Source: Paraburkholderia sp. CNPSo 3272 (GTDB lineage: Bacteria > Pseudomonadota > Gammaproteobacteria > Burkholderiales > Burkholderiaceae). Taken from it: a stretch of 64,000 nucleotides of DNA. The position numbers and the translations under genes are program-made. The stretch spans positions 1 to 64,000 of the forward strand of contig NZ_JAMBPQ010000005.1 of assembly GCF_024206495.1 (NCBI RefSeq). Direction: 5' to 3'. This document shows positions 52,541 through 62,186 of this stretch, piece after piece (within the stretch, counting starts at the first letter, position 1; each line of letters begins with the position of its first letter). The notes beneath the pieces are model-generated. The model searched no databases. It had not been told where the DNA came from and saw only the letters and a program-made list of their open reading frames with translations.

Positions 52541-54010
52541 ATGGATTTTCATTTTCAGCTGTATATCGACGGCCAGTTCGAACCGGGCGCCGCGACCTTC
52601 GACAGCGTGAACCCGGCCACGGGCAAAGTGTGGGCGCAAATGCCCGAAGCGCGCACGGAGCAGGTCAACCGCGCCGTCGAGGCGGCCAACCGCGCGCTGA
52701 CCGATTCCGCGTGGGCCGGCCTCACCGCCTCGGCTCGCGGAAAGCTGCTGCACAAGCTGGCCGGGCTCGTCGAGAAGGCTGCGCCGCGACTCGCTGAAAT
52801 TGAAACGAACGACACCGGCAAGATCATTCGCGAGACGTCGAGCCAGATCGCCTATGTGGCCGAGTACTACCGCTACTACGCGGGGATCGCCGACAAGATC
52901 GAGGGTAGCCACATCCCGGTCGACAAGCCGGACATGCAGGTCTGGCTCGAACGGCAGCCCGTCGGCGTGGTCGCCGCCATCGTTCCATGGAACAGCCAGT
53001 TGTTCCTTTCCGCCGTGAAGCTCGGGCCGGCGCTAGCCGCCGGGTGCACGGTCGTGCTGAAGGCTTCCGAGGAAGCGCCCGGCCCGCTGCTCGAATTTGC
53101 GAGGCTCGTGCACGAGGCAGGATTTCCGCCGGGCGTCGTCAACGTGATCACCGGCTTTGGGCCGGAATGCGGCGCGGTGCTCAGCGGCCATCCCACGGTG
53201 GACAAGATCGCCTTCACGGGCGGCCCCGAAACCGCCCGGCATATCGTCAGGAACTCCTCGAACAATCTGGCCAAGGTCTCGCTTGAACTGGGCGGCAAGT
53301 CGCCGTTCATCGTGTTCGCCGACACCGATATTCAGAGCGCGGTGAATGCGCAAGTCGCGGCGATTTTCGCGGCAAGCGGCCAAAGCTGCGTGGCGGGCTC
53401 GCGTCTCTTGATCGAGGCGTCCGTCAAGGACGCGTTCCTCACGTTGCTTGTTGAACGCGTCTCGCGCATCCGCGTCGGTTCGCCCAACGAGATGACGACG
53501 GAATACGGGCCGCTCTGCACCGAACGGCAACTGCGCAACATCGAGAAGATCGTCGCGAGTTCTGTGGACCAGGGGGCCAAGGTGCTCGCCGGCGGCAAGG
53601 CGCTGGAGCGCGACGGCTACTACTACGCGCCCACGATCCTCGACTGCTCGGGCGTGAGCAACGCCGACAGCATCACGACGGAGTTGTTCGGCCCCGTGCT
53701 TTCGGTGGATACGTTCACTTCCGAACAGGACGCCATCGAGAAGGCGAACAGCACCGCTTACGGACTCGCCGCGGGCATCTTCACCACCAACCTCACGCGC
53801 GCGCATCGCGTTTCGCGGCGCGTGCGCTCGGGCATCGTCTGGATCAACACCTATCGGGCGGTGTCGCCGCTCGTGCCGTTTGGCGGCTTCGGGCTCTCCG
53901 GGCACGGCCGCGAGGGCGGCATGGCTGCCGCGCTCGAATACACGACAACGAAGTCCGTGTGGCTGCGCACCTCGGACGAGCCGATCAGCGACCCCTTCGT
54001 GATGCGCTGA
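52541..54010 (+). CDS. Aldehyde dehydrogenase
   Basis: 489 residues, NAD(P)-dependent aldehyde dehydrogenase. E249 (SLELGGKSPF) and C283 (ASGQSCVAGSR) are the catalytic pair. The C-terminal region (GIVWINTYRAVSPLVPFGGFG) fits enzymes acting on omega-amido or hydroxy aldehydes rather than SSADH. Twelve bases after the monooxygenase gene, it probably oxidises the aldehyde released by ring opening. Confidence 0.9.
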   Translation: MDFHFQLYIDGQFEPGAATFDSVNPATGKVWAQMPEARTEQVNRAVEAANRALTDSAWAGLTASARGKLLHKLAGLVEKAAPRLAEIETNDTGKIIRETSSQIAYVAEYYRYYAGIADKIEGSHIPVDKPDMQVWLERQPVGVVAAIVPWNSQLFLSAVKLGPALAAGCTVVLKASEEAPGPLLEFARLVHEAGFPPGVVNVITGFGPECGAVLSGHPTVDKIAFTGGPETARHIVRNSSNNLAKVSLELGGKSPFIVFADTDIQSAVNAQVAAIFAASGQSCVAGSRLLIEASVKDAFLTLLVERVSRIRVGSPNEMTTEYGPLCTERQLRNIEKIVASSVDQGAKVLAGGKALERDGYYYAPTILDCSGVSNADSITTELFGPVLSVDTFTSEQDAIEKANSTAYGLAAGIFTTNLTRAHRVSRRVRSGIVWINTYRAVSPLVPFGGFGLSGHGREGGMAAALEYTTTKSVWLRTSDEPISDPFVMR

Positions 54011-54026
54011 TCCGTTCCCCACTGCA

Positions 54027-54070
54027 CCGCTTCAAAGCCGTTCCAAAGCCGCTTCAAAGCCGTTCAAGGC
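54027..54070. repeat. 22-bp tandem direct repeat upstream of NCS1 permease
   Basis: Two copies of CCGCTTCAAAGCCGTTC start 22 bases apart (54027 and 54049) between the dehydrogenase and permease genes. Function unknown; could be a regulator site or a slipped duplication. Confidence 0.55.
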
Positions 54071-54126
54071 CATGCCGCGCCACCTTCGTGGCGTGGCTCG
54101 GCCTGTGCAATAAAGATGGAGACACT

Positions 54127-55539
54127 ATGAAAAACCCGGCGAACGACAACAGCGTTCTGACCATTGAAAGCAACTCGATCGAGTATGTCGCTCCCGAGCA
54201 TCGGCATGGCAAGCCAGTCGATCTCTTCACGTTGTGGTTCTGCACGAATGTCGCGCCGCTTGCCGTGATATCCGGCGCGACTTCGGTGCTGGTCTTTCAC
54301 CTCGACGTGATGAGCGCGATTCTCGCCATCGTCGCCGGGCAATTCTTCGGCGCGATTTTCCACGCCCTCACCTCTGCGCAAGGCCCGCTCGTCGGCGTGC
54401 CGCAGATGATTCAAAGCCGCGCGCAATTCGGCCGCTATGGCTCGCTGCTCGTGGTCAGCTTCACCACGCTGATCTATCTCGGCTTCTTCGTCTCGAACAT
54501 CATCCTCGCGGGCAAAACGCTTCACACCGCCGCGCCTGCAGTGCCCGTTCCGGTTGGCACCGTGCTCGGCGCGATCCTGGCGACGCTCGTCGGCGTGATC
54601 GGTTACCACTTCATCCACCGCTTCAACAAGGTAGGCGCGTGGTTCATGGGCGGCGCGCTCCTGATCGGCATGATCATAATGGCGCCCGGCCTCAACGCGC
54701 AAATCCTGCAGCAGGGCCATTTCGACGTGTCGAACTGGTTCGCGATGTTCGGGCTTTGCGCGGTTTGGCAAATCAGCTTCGCACCCTACACGTCCGATTA
54801 TTCGCGCTACTTGCCGACCTCAGCGGGCTTTGCGAAGACCTTCGCGTTCACGTATTTCGGCACCTCGCTCGGCACGATCTTCGCGTTTCTCTTTGGCGTG
54901 CTCGCGGTCAGCACCGGTCATTCCACCGACGCCATGCAAGCCATCCGCACGCAAACGGGCCTGTTCGGCTATGCGCTGATCTTCCTCTTCCTGGTCAACA
55001 TTATTGGCCACAACGGCATGAATCTGTATGGCGGAGTGCTGTCGTTCATTACCGCCGCGCAGACCTTCCGCCCCGACTGGGTGCCGGGCCGCACCGTGCG
55101 CATCGTCTTTTCGAGCGCGCTGCTGGTCGCCCCTACCGTCACGGCGTTGTGGGCCTCGAGCAATTTCATCGCGATCTTCCTGACTGCGATCTTTGCCATG
55201 CGCATCGTGCTCGCGCCGTGGGTCGCGATCAATCTGGTCGACTTCTATCTGATCAACAACCGGCGCTATCGCGTCGCGGAAATCGTGAGCAGCCACGGCG
55301 GCGTGTATGGCTCCTTCAACTTCAAGGCCATCGCCATTTACCTCTTCGGCATTGCGGTGCAGGTGCCGTTCATGGCGGAGAGCTTTTTCCACGGCCCGCT
55401 GGCGTCGATCGTCGGCGACGCCGATATCTCGTGGATGGTTGGCCTCGTCGCGACTGCGCTGACCTACTACCTGTTCGCCTCGAAAGGCGCTGCGCGCTCG
55501 TCCCGGCGGTCGCCGGCAGGGGCTGCGGTTTCTGAGTGA
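54127..55539 (+). CDS. NCS1-family permease (cytosine/nucleobase type)
   Basis: 470 residues, about 12 membrane helices. N-terminal EYVAPEHRHGKPVDLFTLWFCTN is the typical NCS1 start; QMIQSRAQFGRYGSLL and NWFAMFGLCAVWQISFAPYTSDYSRYLP follow as in CodB/PucI relatives. It imports a nucleobase, hydantoin, vitamin or other heterocycle by cation symport. Last gene of the plus operon, which makes a heterocyclic substrate likely for the monooxygenase. Confidence 0.9.
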   Translation: MKNPANDNSVLTIESNSIEYVAPEHRHGKPVDLFTLWFCTNVAPLAVISGATSVLVFHLDVMSAILAIVAGQFFGAIFHALTSAQGPLVGVPQMIQSRAQFGRYGSLLVVSFTTLIYLGFFVSNIILAGKTLHTAAPAVPVPVGTVLGAILATLVGVIGYHFIHRFNKVGAWFMGGALLIGMIIMAPGLNAQILQQGHFDVSNWFAMFGLCAVWQISFAPYTSDYSRYLPTSAGFAKTFAFTYFGTSLGTIFAFLFGVLAVSTGHSTDAMQAIRTQTGLFGYALIFLFLVNIIGHNGMNLYGGVLSFITAAQTFRPDWVPGRTVRIVFSSALLVAPTVTALWASSNFIAIFLTAIFAMRIVLAPWVAINLVDFYLINNRRYRVAEIVSSHGGVYGSFNFKAIAIYLFGIAVQVPFMAESFFHGPLASIVGDADISWMVGLVATALTYYLFASKGAARSSRRSPAGAAVSE

Positions 55540-55564
55540 AGTGCGCCGCAAACGCGCAAAACAA

Positions 55565-55590
55565 AAAGGAAGAGCCTCGGCTCTTCCTTT
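55565..55590. terminator. Bidirectional Rho-independent terminator
   Basis: AAAGGAAGAG pairs with CTCTTCCTTT around CCTCGG, with an A-tract before and T-tract after. It ends the NCS1 permease operon and, from the right, the sugar ABC operon. Confidence 0.85.
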
Positions 55591-55620
55591 CTCCCAGCGC
55601 ATGACTCGCACCAATATCAA

Positions 55621-56562
55621 TCAGTTGTAAAGCACCGCCGCGATCTTCGGGTCGTTCATATTGGTCTTGTCGTACCAGTAAAAGCCCGTGTCGATTTTCT
55701 TGGGCAGTGTTTCGCCCTTCAACGCCTTCGCCGCGGAATCGACGACACACTTGCCGATACCGACCGGGTTCTGCGTAATCGCGCCCGCCATCAGGCCGGA
55801 CATGATGGCCTCCTTCTGCTCCTTGCCCGAGTCGAAGCCAATCAGCACCAGCTTCTTGCCCGACTCCTTCACGCCGATCGCCGCGCCTTCCGCCGAGCCT
55901 TCATTCGCGCCGAAAATGCCCTTGAGGTTCGGGTTCGCCTGAATCATGGCCTTGGCGATTTCCGCCGACTTCAGGTGGTCGCCCGCGCCGTACTGCACGG
56001 AAACGATCTTGATGCCCGTGTGCTTCGTCTTCATCTCGTTGAGGAAGCCGTCGCGCCGGTCGATACCCGTGCGGCTCGTCTGGTCATGCACGATCACGCC
56101 GACTTCGCCGGAATTGCCGATCATCTCCGCCATCTTGTCGGCGGCGAGCGCGGCGGCGGCGAGGTTGTCCGTGGCGCAGGTCGTGAGCGGAATATCGCTG
56201 TCGACGCCCGAGTCGAACGCGATCACAGGGATCTTGCTGGATTGCGCGCGTTTGAGCAGCGGAACGGCGGCCTTGCTGTCGAGCGCGGCGATGCCGAGCG
56301 CCTGCGGTTTCTTGGCGAGCGCGGCCGAAAGCATGTCGATCTGCTTGTCGACCATGGCCTCGGTTTCAGGGCCTTCGAATGTGATCCTGACGTTGTTCGC
56401 CGTCGCCGACTGTTCCGCGCCGGACTTCACGGCCTGCCAGAACTGATGCTGAAAGCCCTTCGAAATGATCGGAATGTAGGGTTCCTCAGCGTAGGCCAAG
56501 CTGGATGCGCCCACGAGCGCGCCCACTCCGATTACGGCACTGATCAGTTTTCTTTTCAACAT
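55621..56562 (-). CDS. Sugar ABC transporter substrate-binding protein (RbsB-like)
   Basis: 313 residues with a signal peptide (GASSLAYA before EEPYIPIISKG). Ribose-family type-I periplasmic protein: FDSGVDSDIPLTTCATDN, VIVHDQTSRTGIDRRDGF and GIFGANEGSAEGAAIG. GGAGG 10 bases before ATG 56562. Third gene of an ATPase, permease, receptor operon, a common order for CUT2 systems. Neighbouring L-fuconate dehydratase suggests L-fucose, L-fuconate or a related deoxysugar. Confidence 0.9.
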   Translation of the reverse strand: MLKRKLISAVIGVGALVGASSLAYAEEPYIPIISKGFQHQFWQAVKSGAEQSATANNVRITFEGPETEAMVDKQIDMLSAALAKKPQALGIAALDSKAAVPLLKRAQSSKIPVIAFDSGVDSDIPLTTCATDNLAAAALAADKMAEMIGNSGEVGVIVHDQTSRTGIDRRDGFLNEMKTKHTGIKIVSVQYGAGDHLKSAEIAKAMIQANPNLKGIFGANEGSAEGAAIGVKESGKKLVLIGFDSGKEQKEAIMSGLMAGAITQNPVGIGKCVVDSAAKALKGETLPKKIDTGFYWYDKTNMNDPKIAAVLYN

Positions 56563-56656
56563 GACATTTCTCCTCCTAAGGTGGGCCATAGACCTCCAGC
56601 CGTTGAGGGAGCCTTGTTTTACTCCCCGTTCTTCCGTGCTTCTTTCGTCTCCTGAT

Positions 56657-57682
56657 TTAACGCTTCTTGCGGCGCAGGATATCCGCGTAAACCGCGAGGA
56701 TGATGATGAGACCGGTCACCACGATCTGCCATTCCTGCGCCACCGACATGATGCGCAAGCCGTTGGTCAGCACGCTCATGATGAACGCGCCAATGATGGT
56801 GCCGAGTATCGTGCCCGAGCCGCCGCTCAGCGACGTGCCGCCGATCACCACCGCCGCGATGGCTTCCAGCTCGTAGCCCTGGCCAAGCGCCGGTTGCGCC
56901 GAGTTCAGACGCGAAGCGATCAAGAGCCCTGCGATGCCGCAAATCGCGCCGCCAAGACCATAAATCGCAATCTTCCAGCGATCGACGTTCACGCCGGAAA
57001 GCCGCACGGCCTCTTCGTTGCTGCCGAGCGCGAACGTATAGCGCCCGAGCGCCGTGCGGTTCAGCGTGATCGAACTCACAATGGCGAGCACGAACAGGAT
57101 CAGCACGGCGTTCGGTACGGGCACGCTGGGCAAAAAATAGCCGATCAGCGAGTCCTGCGAAATCATGTAGAAGTTTTCGGTGTCGGTGAAATAGATCGGC
57201 TTGTCGGAAGAAACGACGAGCGAGAGCCCCTTGAGCAGCAGCATCATGCCGAGCGTGGCGATGAACGGGGGGATCTTCATCTTCGCCGTGAGTGTGCCCG
57301 AAATGGTTCCGCACACCGCCCCCGTGCCGATTGCGGCGAGCACGCCGATCCACATGGGCAAATGCCAGTAGGTCAAAAACACGCCGCAAATCACCGCCGT
57401 AAAGGTCATCAGCGTGCCGACCGACAAATCGATGCCGCCCGTAATGATGACGAACGTGCTGGCAATGGCGAGCACGCCGTTCACGGCGGTTGCCTGCAAA
57501 ATGCCGAGGATGTTGTCCATCTGCATGAAGGCAGGCGAAGCGAAGCTGAAAAAGATCAGCAGCAGGATCAGGCTGGCGAACGCGAGCATTTTCTGCAGCG
57601 CAGTGGGCGAGAAAATCCGCGCCTTCAGGCCGGACGACCGTTTCTGGTCGGCCAGCGCCGCAGTATCCGATTGCATAGTCAT
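56657..57682 (-). CDS. Sugar ABC transporter permease (RbsC-like)
   Basis: 341 residues, about ten membrane helices. Conserved ITGGIDLSVGTLMTFTAVICG, LGSNEEAVRLSGVNVDRWKI and VVIGGTSLSGGSGTILG identify the CUT2 permease family. It is 19 bases after the ATPase gene. ATG 57682, with GAGG upstream, or ATG 57676. Works as a homodimer with the RbsA-like ATPase. Confidence 0.92.
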   Translation of the reverse strand: MTMQSDTAALADQKRSSGLKARIFSPTALQKMLAFASLILLLIFFSFASPAFMQMDNILGILQATAVNGVLAIASTFVIITGGIDLSVGTLMTFTAVICGVFLTYWHLPMWIGVLAAIGTGAVCGTISGTLTAKMKIPPFIATLGMMLLLKGLSLVVSSDKPIYFTDTENFYMISQDSLIGYFLPSVPVPNAVLILFVLAIVSSITLNRTALGRYTFALGSNEEAVRLSGVNVDRWKIAIYGLGGAICGIAGLLIASRLNSAQPALGQGYELEAIAAVVIGGTSLSGGSGTILGTIIGAFIMSVLTNGLRIMSVAQEWQIVVTGLIIILAVYADILRRKKR

Positions 57683-57701
57683 GGATTCGACCTCTTGAGG
57701 C

Positions 57702-59213
57702 TCATGCCGCTTGCAGGGTTTCGCGCTCGGTCGCGAGATGCATGATGCGCTCCTGGGTCGCCTCGCTGGCGGAGAGTTCGCCAGTGATACGGCCTTCGCA
57801 CATCACTACGATCCGGTCGCTCATGCGCAGGATTTCCGGAAGTTCCGACGAGATCATCACGATCGCCTTGCCTTGTTCGGCGAGCGCCCGCAACAGCTTG
57901 TAGATCTCGCTCTTCGCGCCCACGTCGATGCCGCGCGTGGGCTCGTCGAAGAAGAGCACGTCGCAGTCGCGCTCGAGCCACTTCGCAATGACGATCTTCT
58001 GCTGGTTGCCGCCCGACAGCAGACGCACCGGCTGCGTGGCGGAAGGCGTGCGAATGGCGAGCAGACTGATGAAATGCGCCGCCGTCTTGCGAATCTGCAC
58101 GCGGCGCAGAAACATGTTCACCGAAAGGAATTTGCCGAGATTGGACATCACGATGTTCGATTCGACGTCCATGCCGGTCGCGAGACCAAAGCGCTTGCGG
58201 TCCTCGGAGAGATACCCGATGCTGTGCGCGACCGCGTCGCTCGGCGTCTTGATCGATACCTTCGCGCCTTTCACGAAGATGTCGCCGGACTCGACCGGGT
58301 CCGCGCCGAACACAGCGCGCGCGACCTCGGTGCGGCCCGCGCCCATCAGTCCCGCAAAGCCCAGTATTTCGCCTTTGCGCAGCGTGAAGCTCACATCCCT
58401 CACGAGCGGGCCCGCATTCAGATGCTTCACTTCGAGCGCGACTTCGCCCTGGTGCGCCGGCCCCTGATACGGTGCGACATCGGCGAGCGTTCTGCCGACC
58501 ATCATGCCGATGATGGCTTGCACGCTCGTATCGGCGGCGGTGACGGTGGCGACGTACTCGCCATCGCGCAGCACGGTGACGCGATCGGCAATCTGCTTGA
58601 GCTCATCCATCTTGTGCGAAATGTAGACAATGCCCACGCCCCGCTCTTTCAACTGCCGAATGATGCGGAAAAGCTCGGCGATTTCCGCGTCGTTGAGCGC
58701 GGAAGTCGGCTCGTCCATGATGAGCACGCGCGAATCGAACGACAGCGCCTTGGCGATCTCGACCATCTGCTGGCTTGCCACCGTGAGCGAACCCACCACG
58801 GTGCGCGGGTCGAGGTGCACGTGCATGCGGGCGAGAATCTCGCGCGCCTGCGCATTGAGCTTGTCTTCGTCGAGAAAGAGCCCGAGGCGCCCGCGCGGTT
58901 CGCGGCCGATGAACATGTTCTGCGCGACGGTCAAATGATTCATCAGCTGGAGTTCCTGATGAATGATGCCGACACCCACGGCCTGTGCCTCGCCCGGACT
59001 CTCGAACGCGACAGGCTTGCCATCGTAGAGAATGTCGCCCGAATCTCGCGTATACACGCCAGCGAGAATCTTCATCAAGGTCGACTTGCCCGCGCCGTTC
59101 TCTCCCATCAGCGCGTGCACCTCGCCTGCCATGAGCTCGAATTGCACTTCGTGAAGCGCTCTCACGCCGGGAAAGCTCTTGCTCAGCTTGTTGACGGAAA
59201 TGAGCGGCGTCAT
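57702..59213 (-). CDS. Sugar ABC transporter ATPase, tandem domains (RbsA/MglA-like)
   Basis: 503 residues with two ABC domains. The first has Walker A 37-44 (GENGAGKS) and Walker [13 protein letters not shown]; the second has the degenerate loop [14 protein letters not shown], signature [15 protein letters not shown] and [13 protein letters not shown], which is the RbsA/AraG pattern. First gene of the sugar transporter operon. Divergent control region lies between it and the GntR gene. Confidence 0.94.
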   Translation of the reverse strand: MTPLISVNKLSKSFPGVRALHEVQFELMAGEVHALMGENGAGKSTLMKILAGVYTRDSGDILYDGKPVAFESPGEAQAVGVGIIHQELQLMNHLTVAQNMFIGREPRGRLGLFLDEDKLNAQAREILARMHVHLDPRTVVGSLTVASQQMVEIAKALSFDSRVLIMDEPTSALNDAEIAELFRIIRQLKERGVGIVYISHKMDELKQIADRVTVLRDGEYVATVTAADTSVQAIIGMMVGRTLADVAPYQGPAHQGEVALEVKHLNAGPLVRDVSFTLRKGEILGFAGLMGAGRTEVARAVFGADPVESGDIFVKGAKVSIKTPSDAVAHSIGYLSEDRKRFGLATGMDVESNIVMSNLGKFLSVNMFLRRVQIRKTAAHFISLLAIRTPSATQPVRLLSGGNQQKIVIAKWLERDCDVLFFDEPTRGIDVGAKSEIYKLLRALAEQGKAIVMISSELPEILRMSDRIVVMCEGRITGELSASEATQERIMHLATERETLQAA

Positions 59214-59339
59214 GGCGCTAATCCGCGAAGAAAAGCCAGACACATTACCGGGGCCTCTTGATTGCGTGCGCGGCGTGGCTTGCAGCGCTGCACGAAGGTG
59301 GTTGAAGGACGGGCGTTGCTCGACGTAAGACTAAGGTGT

Positions 59340-60068
59340 TCAAGGTGCAAAGAGATCCGGCCGTTCTTTCGCGGACCGGCGCAATTCCTCGATCACCTGA
59401 TCGAGATGGTCGTGCATCGCTTTGGCTGCGGCGTCGGCACGGCCGGCGCGAATGGCTTCGAAAATGCGTTCGTGCTCCTCGAGCGTGTGCACGAGACGCT
59501 CGGGACTCGCCAGCAGTTGCCTCGCGCGGTCCAGCGCGTTGCGCGACACCGCGACGATCTCTTTCACGCGCGGCAGGTTCACCGCGTCGAGCAGGATTTC
59601 ATGAAACGCCAGATCGAGCTCATGAAACTCGAGACGCTGGCCATTGCCGGCGATCTTGCGCTGCTCGTCGAGATTGGCGGCCAAGGCGTCGATTGTGGCG
59701 CGGTCCTTCATGCGCGCGACGCCGCGCACCGTTTCGACTTCAAGCGCGCTGCGAATGAACAGATGCTGGCGAATATCGTCGAGCGCGATCGGCTTGACCC
59801 GCGTGCCGCGCTGCGGCAAAACCTCGACGAGACCCGCATGCGCGAGCTTCGCCAGCGCGGCGGAAACCGGAAAGCGCGACACGCCCATGCGTTCGCAGAC
59901 CGCCATCTTGTCGATCATCATTCCGGGTTCCAGCGCGAGCGTCACGATCGCTTCTCTCAGCGCATGCTCGACGGCATCGGTCAGGCTGCCGCGCTCGCCG
60001 CCTCTAATCTTTTGCAGTGCGACATAAGGATTGCCGGCAACACTCGCGACTTCGGTTGAAGAGTTCAC
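59340..60068 (-). CDS. GntR regulator, FadR subfamily (fuconate locus)
   Basis: 242 residues from GTG 60068. An ATG at 60101 would lie inside the palindrome and add eleven residues. Winged helix (KMAVCERMGVSRFPVSAALAKL) and FCD domain with conserved His/Glu residues (HELDLAFHEILLDA, HTLEEHERIFEAI). It does not resemble the two GntR paralogs at 41088 and 47857. Divergent from the L-fuconate dehydratase gene with a palindromic operator between; probable repressor of the locus, induced by a sugar acid. Confidence 0.88.
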   Translation of the reverse strand: MNSSTEVASVAGNPYVALQKIRGGERGSLTDAVEHALREAIVTLALEPGMMIDKMAVCERMGVSRFPVSAALAKLAHAGLVEVLPQRGTRVKPIALDDIRQHLFIRSALEVETVRGVARMKDRATIDALAANLDEQRKIAGNGQRLEFHELDLAFHEILLDAVNLPRVKEIVAVSRNALDRARQLLASPERLVHTLEEHERIFEAIRAGRADAAAKAMHDHLDQVIEELRRSAKERPDLFAP

Positions 60069-60090
60069 GGCGCGCTTGATTTTGAGAAGA

Positions 60091-60106
60091 CATGCTAGCA
60101 TGCTAG
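60091..60106. promoter_or_regulatory. Overlapping palindromes, GntR operator
   Basis: CATGCTAGCATG (60091-60102) and CTAGCATGCTAG (60095-60106) are perfect overlapping palindromes, 81-96 bases before the dehydratase ATG. Probably the operator for the GntR next to it. Confidence 0.6.
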
Positions 60107-60186
60107 GTAGCAGATTCAGCGTTGTCAACGCGTGCAAACGCCTGGTTTTCCCTACCCGAAAGCCATCCCTTCCAGAGGGAGTTCGA

Positions 60187-61485
60187 ATGACCACGATCAG
60201 CAAACTGTCCGTTCGCGATATCCGCTTTCCCACTTCGCGTTCGCTCGACGGTTCCGACGCCATGAACGCCGCGCCGGACTACTCCGCCACTTACGTCACG
60301 CTCGAAACCGATTCCCCAGACGAATTCACAGGGCACGGCCTCACGTTCACCATCGGGCGCGGCAATGAAATCTGCGTGACGGCGGTCAATGCGCTGGCGC
60401 CGCTCATCGTCGGCAAGCGGCTCGAAGACATTACCGCGAACATGGGCGCATTCTGGCGCGTATTCACTTCGGATAGCCAATTGCGCTGGATCGGGCCTGA
60501 CAAGGGCGCGATTCATCTGGCTACGGCGGCTGTCGTCAATGCGGTGTGGGACCTGTGGGCCAAATCGGTTGGCAAGCCCGTATGGAAACTGCTCGCGGAC
60601 ATGAGCCCCGAAGAACTCGTGCGCTGCCTCGATTTTCGCTACGTGACCGATGCGATCACGCCTTACGAAGCATTGGCCATCCTGCACCGCCACACGAAGA
60701 CCAAGGGCGCACGGGAAGCTGAAATGCTCGCGCAGGGCTATCCCGCCTATACGACTTCGGCTGGCTGGTTGGGCTACGACGACGACAAGATCCGGCGCCT
60801 CGCGCGGGAAGGCGTCGCGCTGGGCTGGACGCATTTCAAGCAGAAAGTGGGCGGCAATCTCGACGAAGACGTGCGGCGCGCGCGCATACTGCGCGAGGAA
60901 ATCGGCGAGAACCTGAAGCTGATGATGGACGCCAACCAGGTGTGGGACGTCGACCAGGCGGTGGCGAACATGCGGCGGCTAGCGGAGTTCGATCCGTGGT
61001 GGATCGAGGAGCCGACGAGCCCAGACGATATTCTCGGACATGCGGAGATACGCCGGCGTTTGGGGTCGATTGGGGTGGCCACGGGCGAACACTGCCACAA
61101 TCGCGTGATGTTCAAGCAGTTGTTGCAGGCGCAGGCGATCGACTTTTGTCAAGTGGATGCCTGTCGGTTAGGTGGCCTTAACGAAGTGATCGTCGTGTTG
61201 CTGATGGCGGCGAAGTTCGGCATACCCGTTTGTCCCCACGCGGGCGGCGTTGGGCTGTGTGAGTACGTGCAGCATATTTCTCTGTTCGATTATTTGTGTG
61301 TTTCGGCTTCGCTCGAGAATCGCGTGCTTGAGTATGTTGATCATTTGCATGAGCATTTTGTTGATCCTGTTGTGATCCGGAATGGGCGGTATATGCCGCC
61401 TCAGCGGCCTGGTTATAGCATTGAGATGATTGCGGAATCGCTCGATAAGTATGACTTCCCTGCGGGGGAGGCATGGCGGGGTTAA
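60187..61485 (+). CDS. fucD: L-fuconate dehydratase (enolase superfamily)
   Basis: 432 residues. It dehydrates L-fuconate to 2-keto-3-deoxy-L-fuconate in the oxidative L-fucose pathway. The enolase-superfamily active site is complete: K218 and K220 (FKQKVG), metal ligands D248 (MDAN), E274 (WWIEEP), E301 (TGEH) and acid/base H351 (PHAGGVG). These match the numbering of the Xanthomonas enzyme. N-terminal FPTSRSLDGSDAMN and SQLRWIGPDKGAIH are near-identical to it. The last hundred codons use more AT-rich synonymous codons than the rest. Other fuconate-pathway enzymes are not in the window. Confidence 0.93.
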   Translation: MTTISKLSVRDIRFPTSRSLDGSDAMNAAPDYSATYVTLETDSPDEFTGHGLTFTIGRGNEICVTAVNALAPLIVGKRLEDITANMGAFWRVFTSDSQLRWIGPDKGAIHLATAAVVNAVWDLWAKSVGKPVWKLLADMSPEELVRCLDFRYVTDAITPYEALAILHRHTKTKGAREAEMLAQGYPAYTTSAGWLGYDDDKIRRLAREGVALGWTHFKQKVGGNLDEDVRRARILREEIGENLKLMMDANQVWDVDQAVANMRRLAEFDPWWIEEPTSPDDILGHAEIRRRLGSIGVATGEHCHNRVMFKQLLQAQAIDFCQVDACRLGGLNEVIVVLLMAAKFGIPVCPHAGGVGLCEYVQHISLFDYLCVSASLENRVLEYVDHLHEHFVDPVVIRNGRYMPPQRPGYSIEMIAESLDKYDFPAGEAWRG

Positions 61486-61697
61486 GGGCCGCTTTGCGTT
61501 TTCCTTGTTTTCGCGGTGGTATGCAGGCGTTGTCCCTGTGCGCGGCGGCACCTGCTCTTCTATTGACCGTCAAAACGGGGAATGTGCGCCACCGCACGTT
61601 CTCGCGCGACTCCGGCGCACGTCGTCGCGCTTGCCCGCCTACTCTGCAGCAACCGGCTTTCACTTCCCACGCTCGCCAGTCAGGAGCCATTCGACCC

Positions 61698-62117
61698 ATG
61701 CACGAAACAAGCCATATTGTTCGCGCGTTCATTGAGGAAGTCCTGAATCAAGGGCAGCTCGACGCCGCTGAGCGGTTTTTCTGGGAGGACATGGTCGAGC
61801 AGGCGCCGTTCCCTGGCCAGGGTCCCGGTATCGAGGGACTCAAGGATGTCGTGCGTGGGATGCGAGCCGCGTTCCCGGACATGCATTGGCGCGTCGAGGA
61901 ACAACTCGCAGACGGCGACCGCGTGCTGACCCGCTTCGAGTGGACAGGCACGCACAGGGGAGCGTTCCTCGGCGTGGACGCGACGGGGCGCTCCGTCAAG
62001 GTATGGGGCATGGTCATCGACCGCTTTCAGGACGCCAGGATCAAGGAAACCCGCCTCATCATGGACACGCTCGGGTTGATGATCCAGCTAGGCGGGGTTC
62101 CTCCACCGGGCCAGTGA
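61698..62117 (+). CDS. SnoaL-like (NTF2 fold) protein
   Basis: 139 residues from ATG 61698. SnoaL/NTF2 cone-shaped fold features: FIEEVLNQGQLDAAERFF, GPGIEGLKDVVRGMRAAFPDMHW, LTRFEWTGTHRGAFLGVDATGR and IKETRLIMDTLGLMIQLG. Family members are cyclases, isomerases or steroid/ester-processing proteins; activity cannot be deduced. Ribosome site AGGAG is 11 bases upstream, a little distant. Confidence 0.82.
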   Translation: MHETSHIVRAFIEEVLNQGQLDAAERFFWEDMVEQAPFPGQGPGIEGLKDVVRGMRAAFPDMHWRVEEQLADGDRVLTRFEWTGTHRGAFLGVDATGRSVKVWGMVIDRFQDARIKETRLIMDTLGLMIQLGGVPPPGQ

Positions 62118-62186
62118 AACCGCGAAACCGGGTTGGTCCTGCGCCCCGCCGCACGCGCAAACCGTGCATGCAGCCCTCACCCCTCG

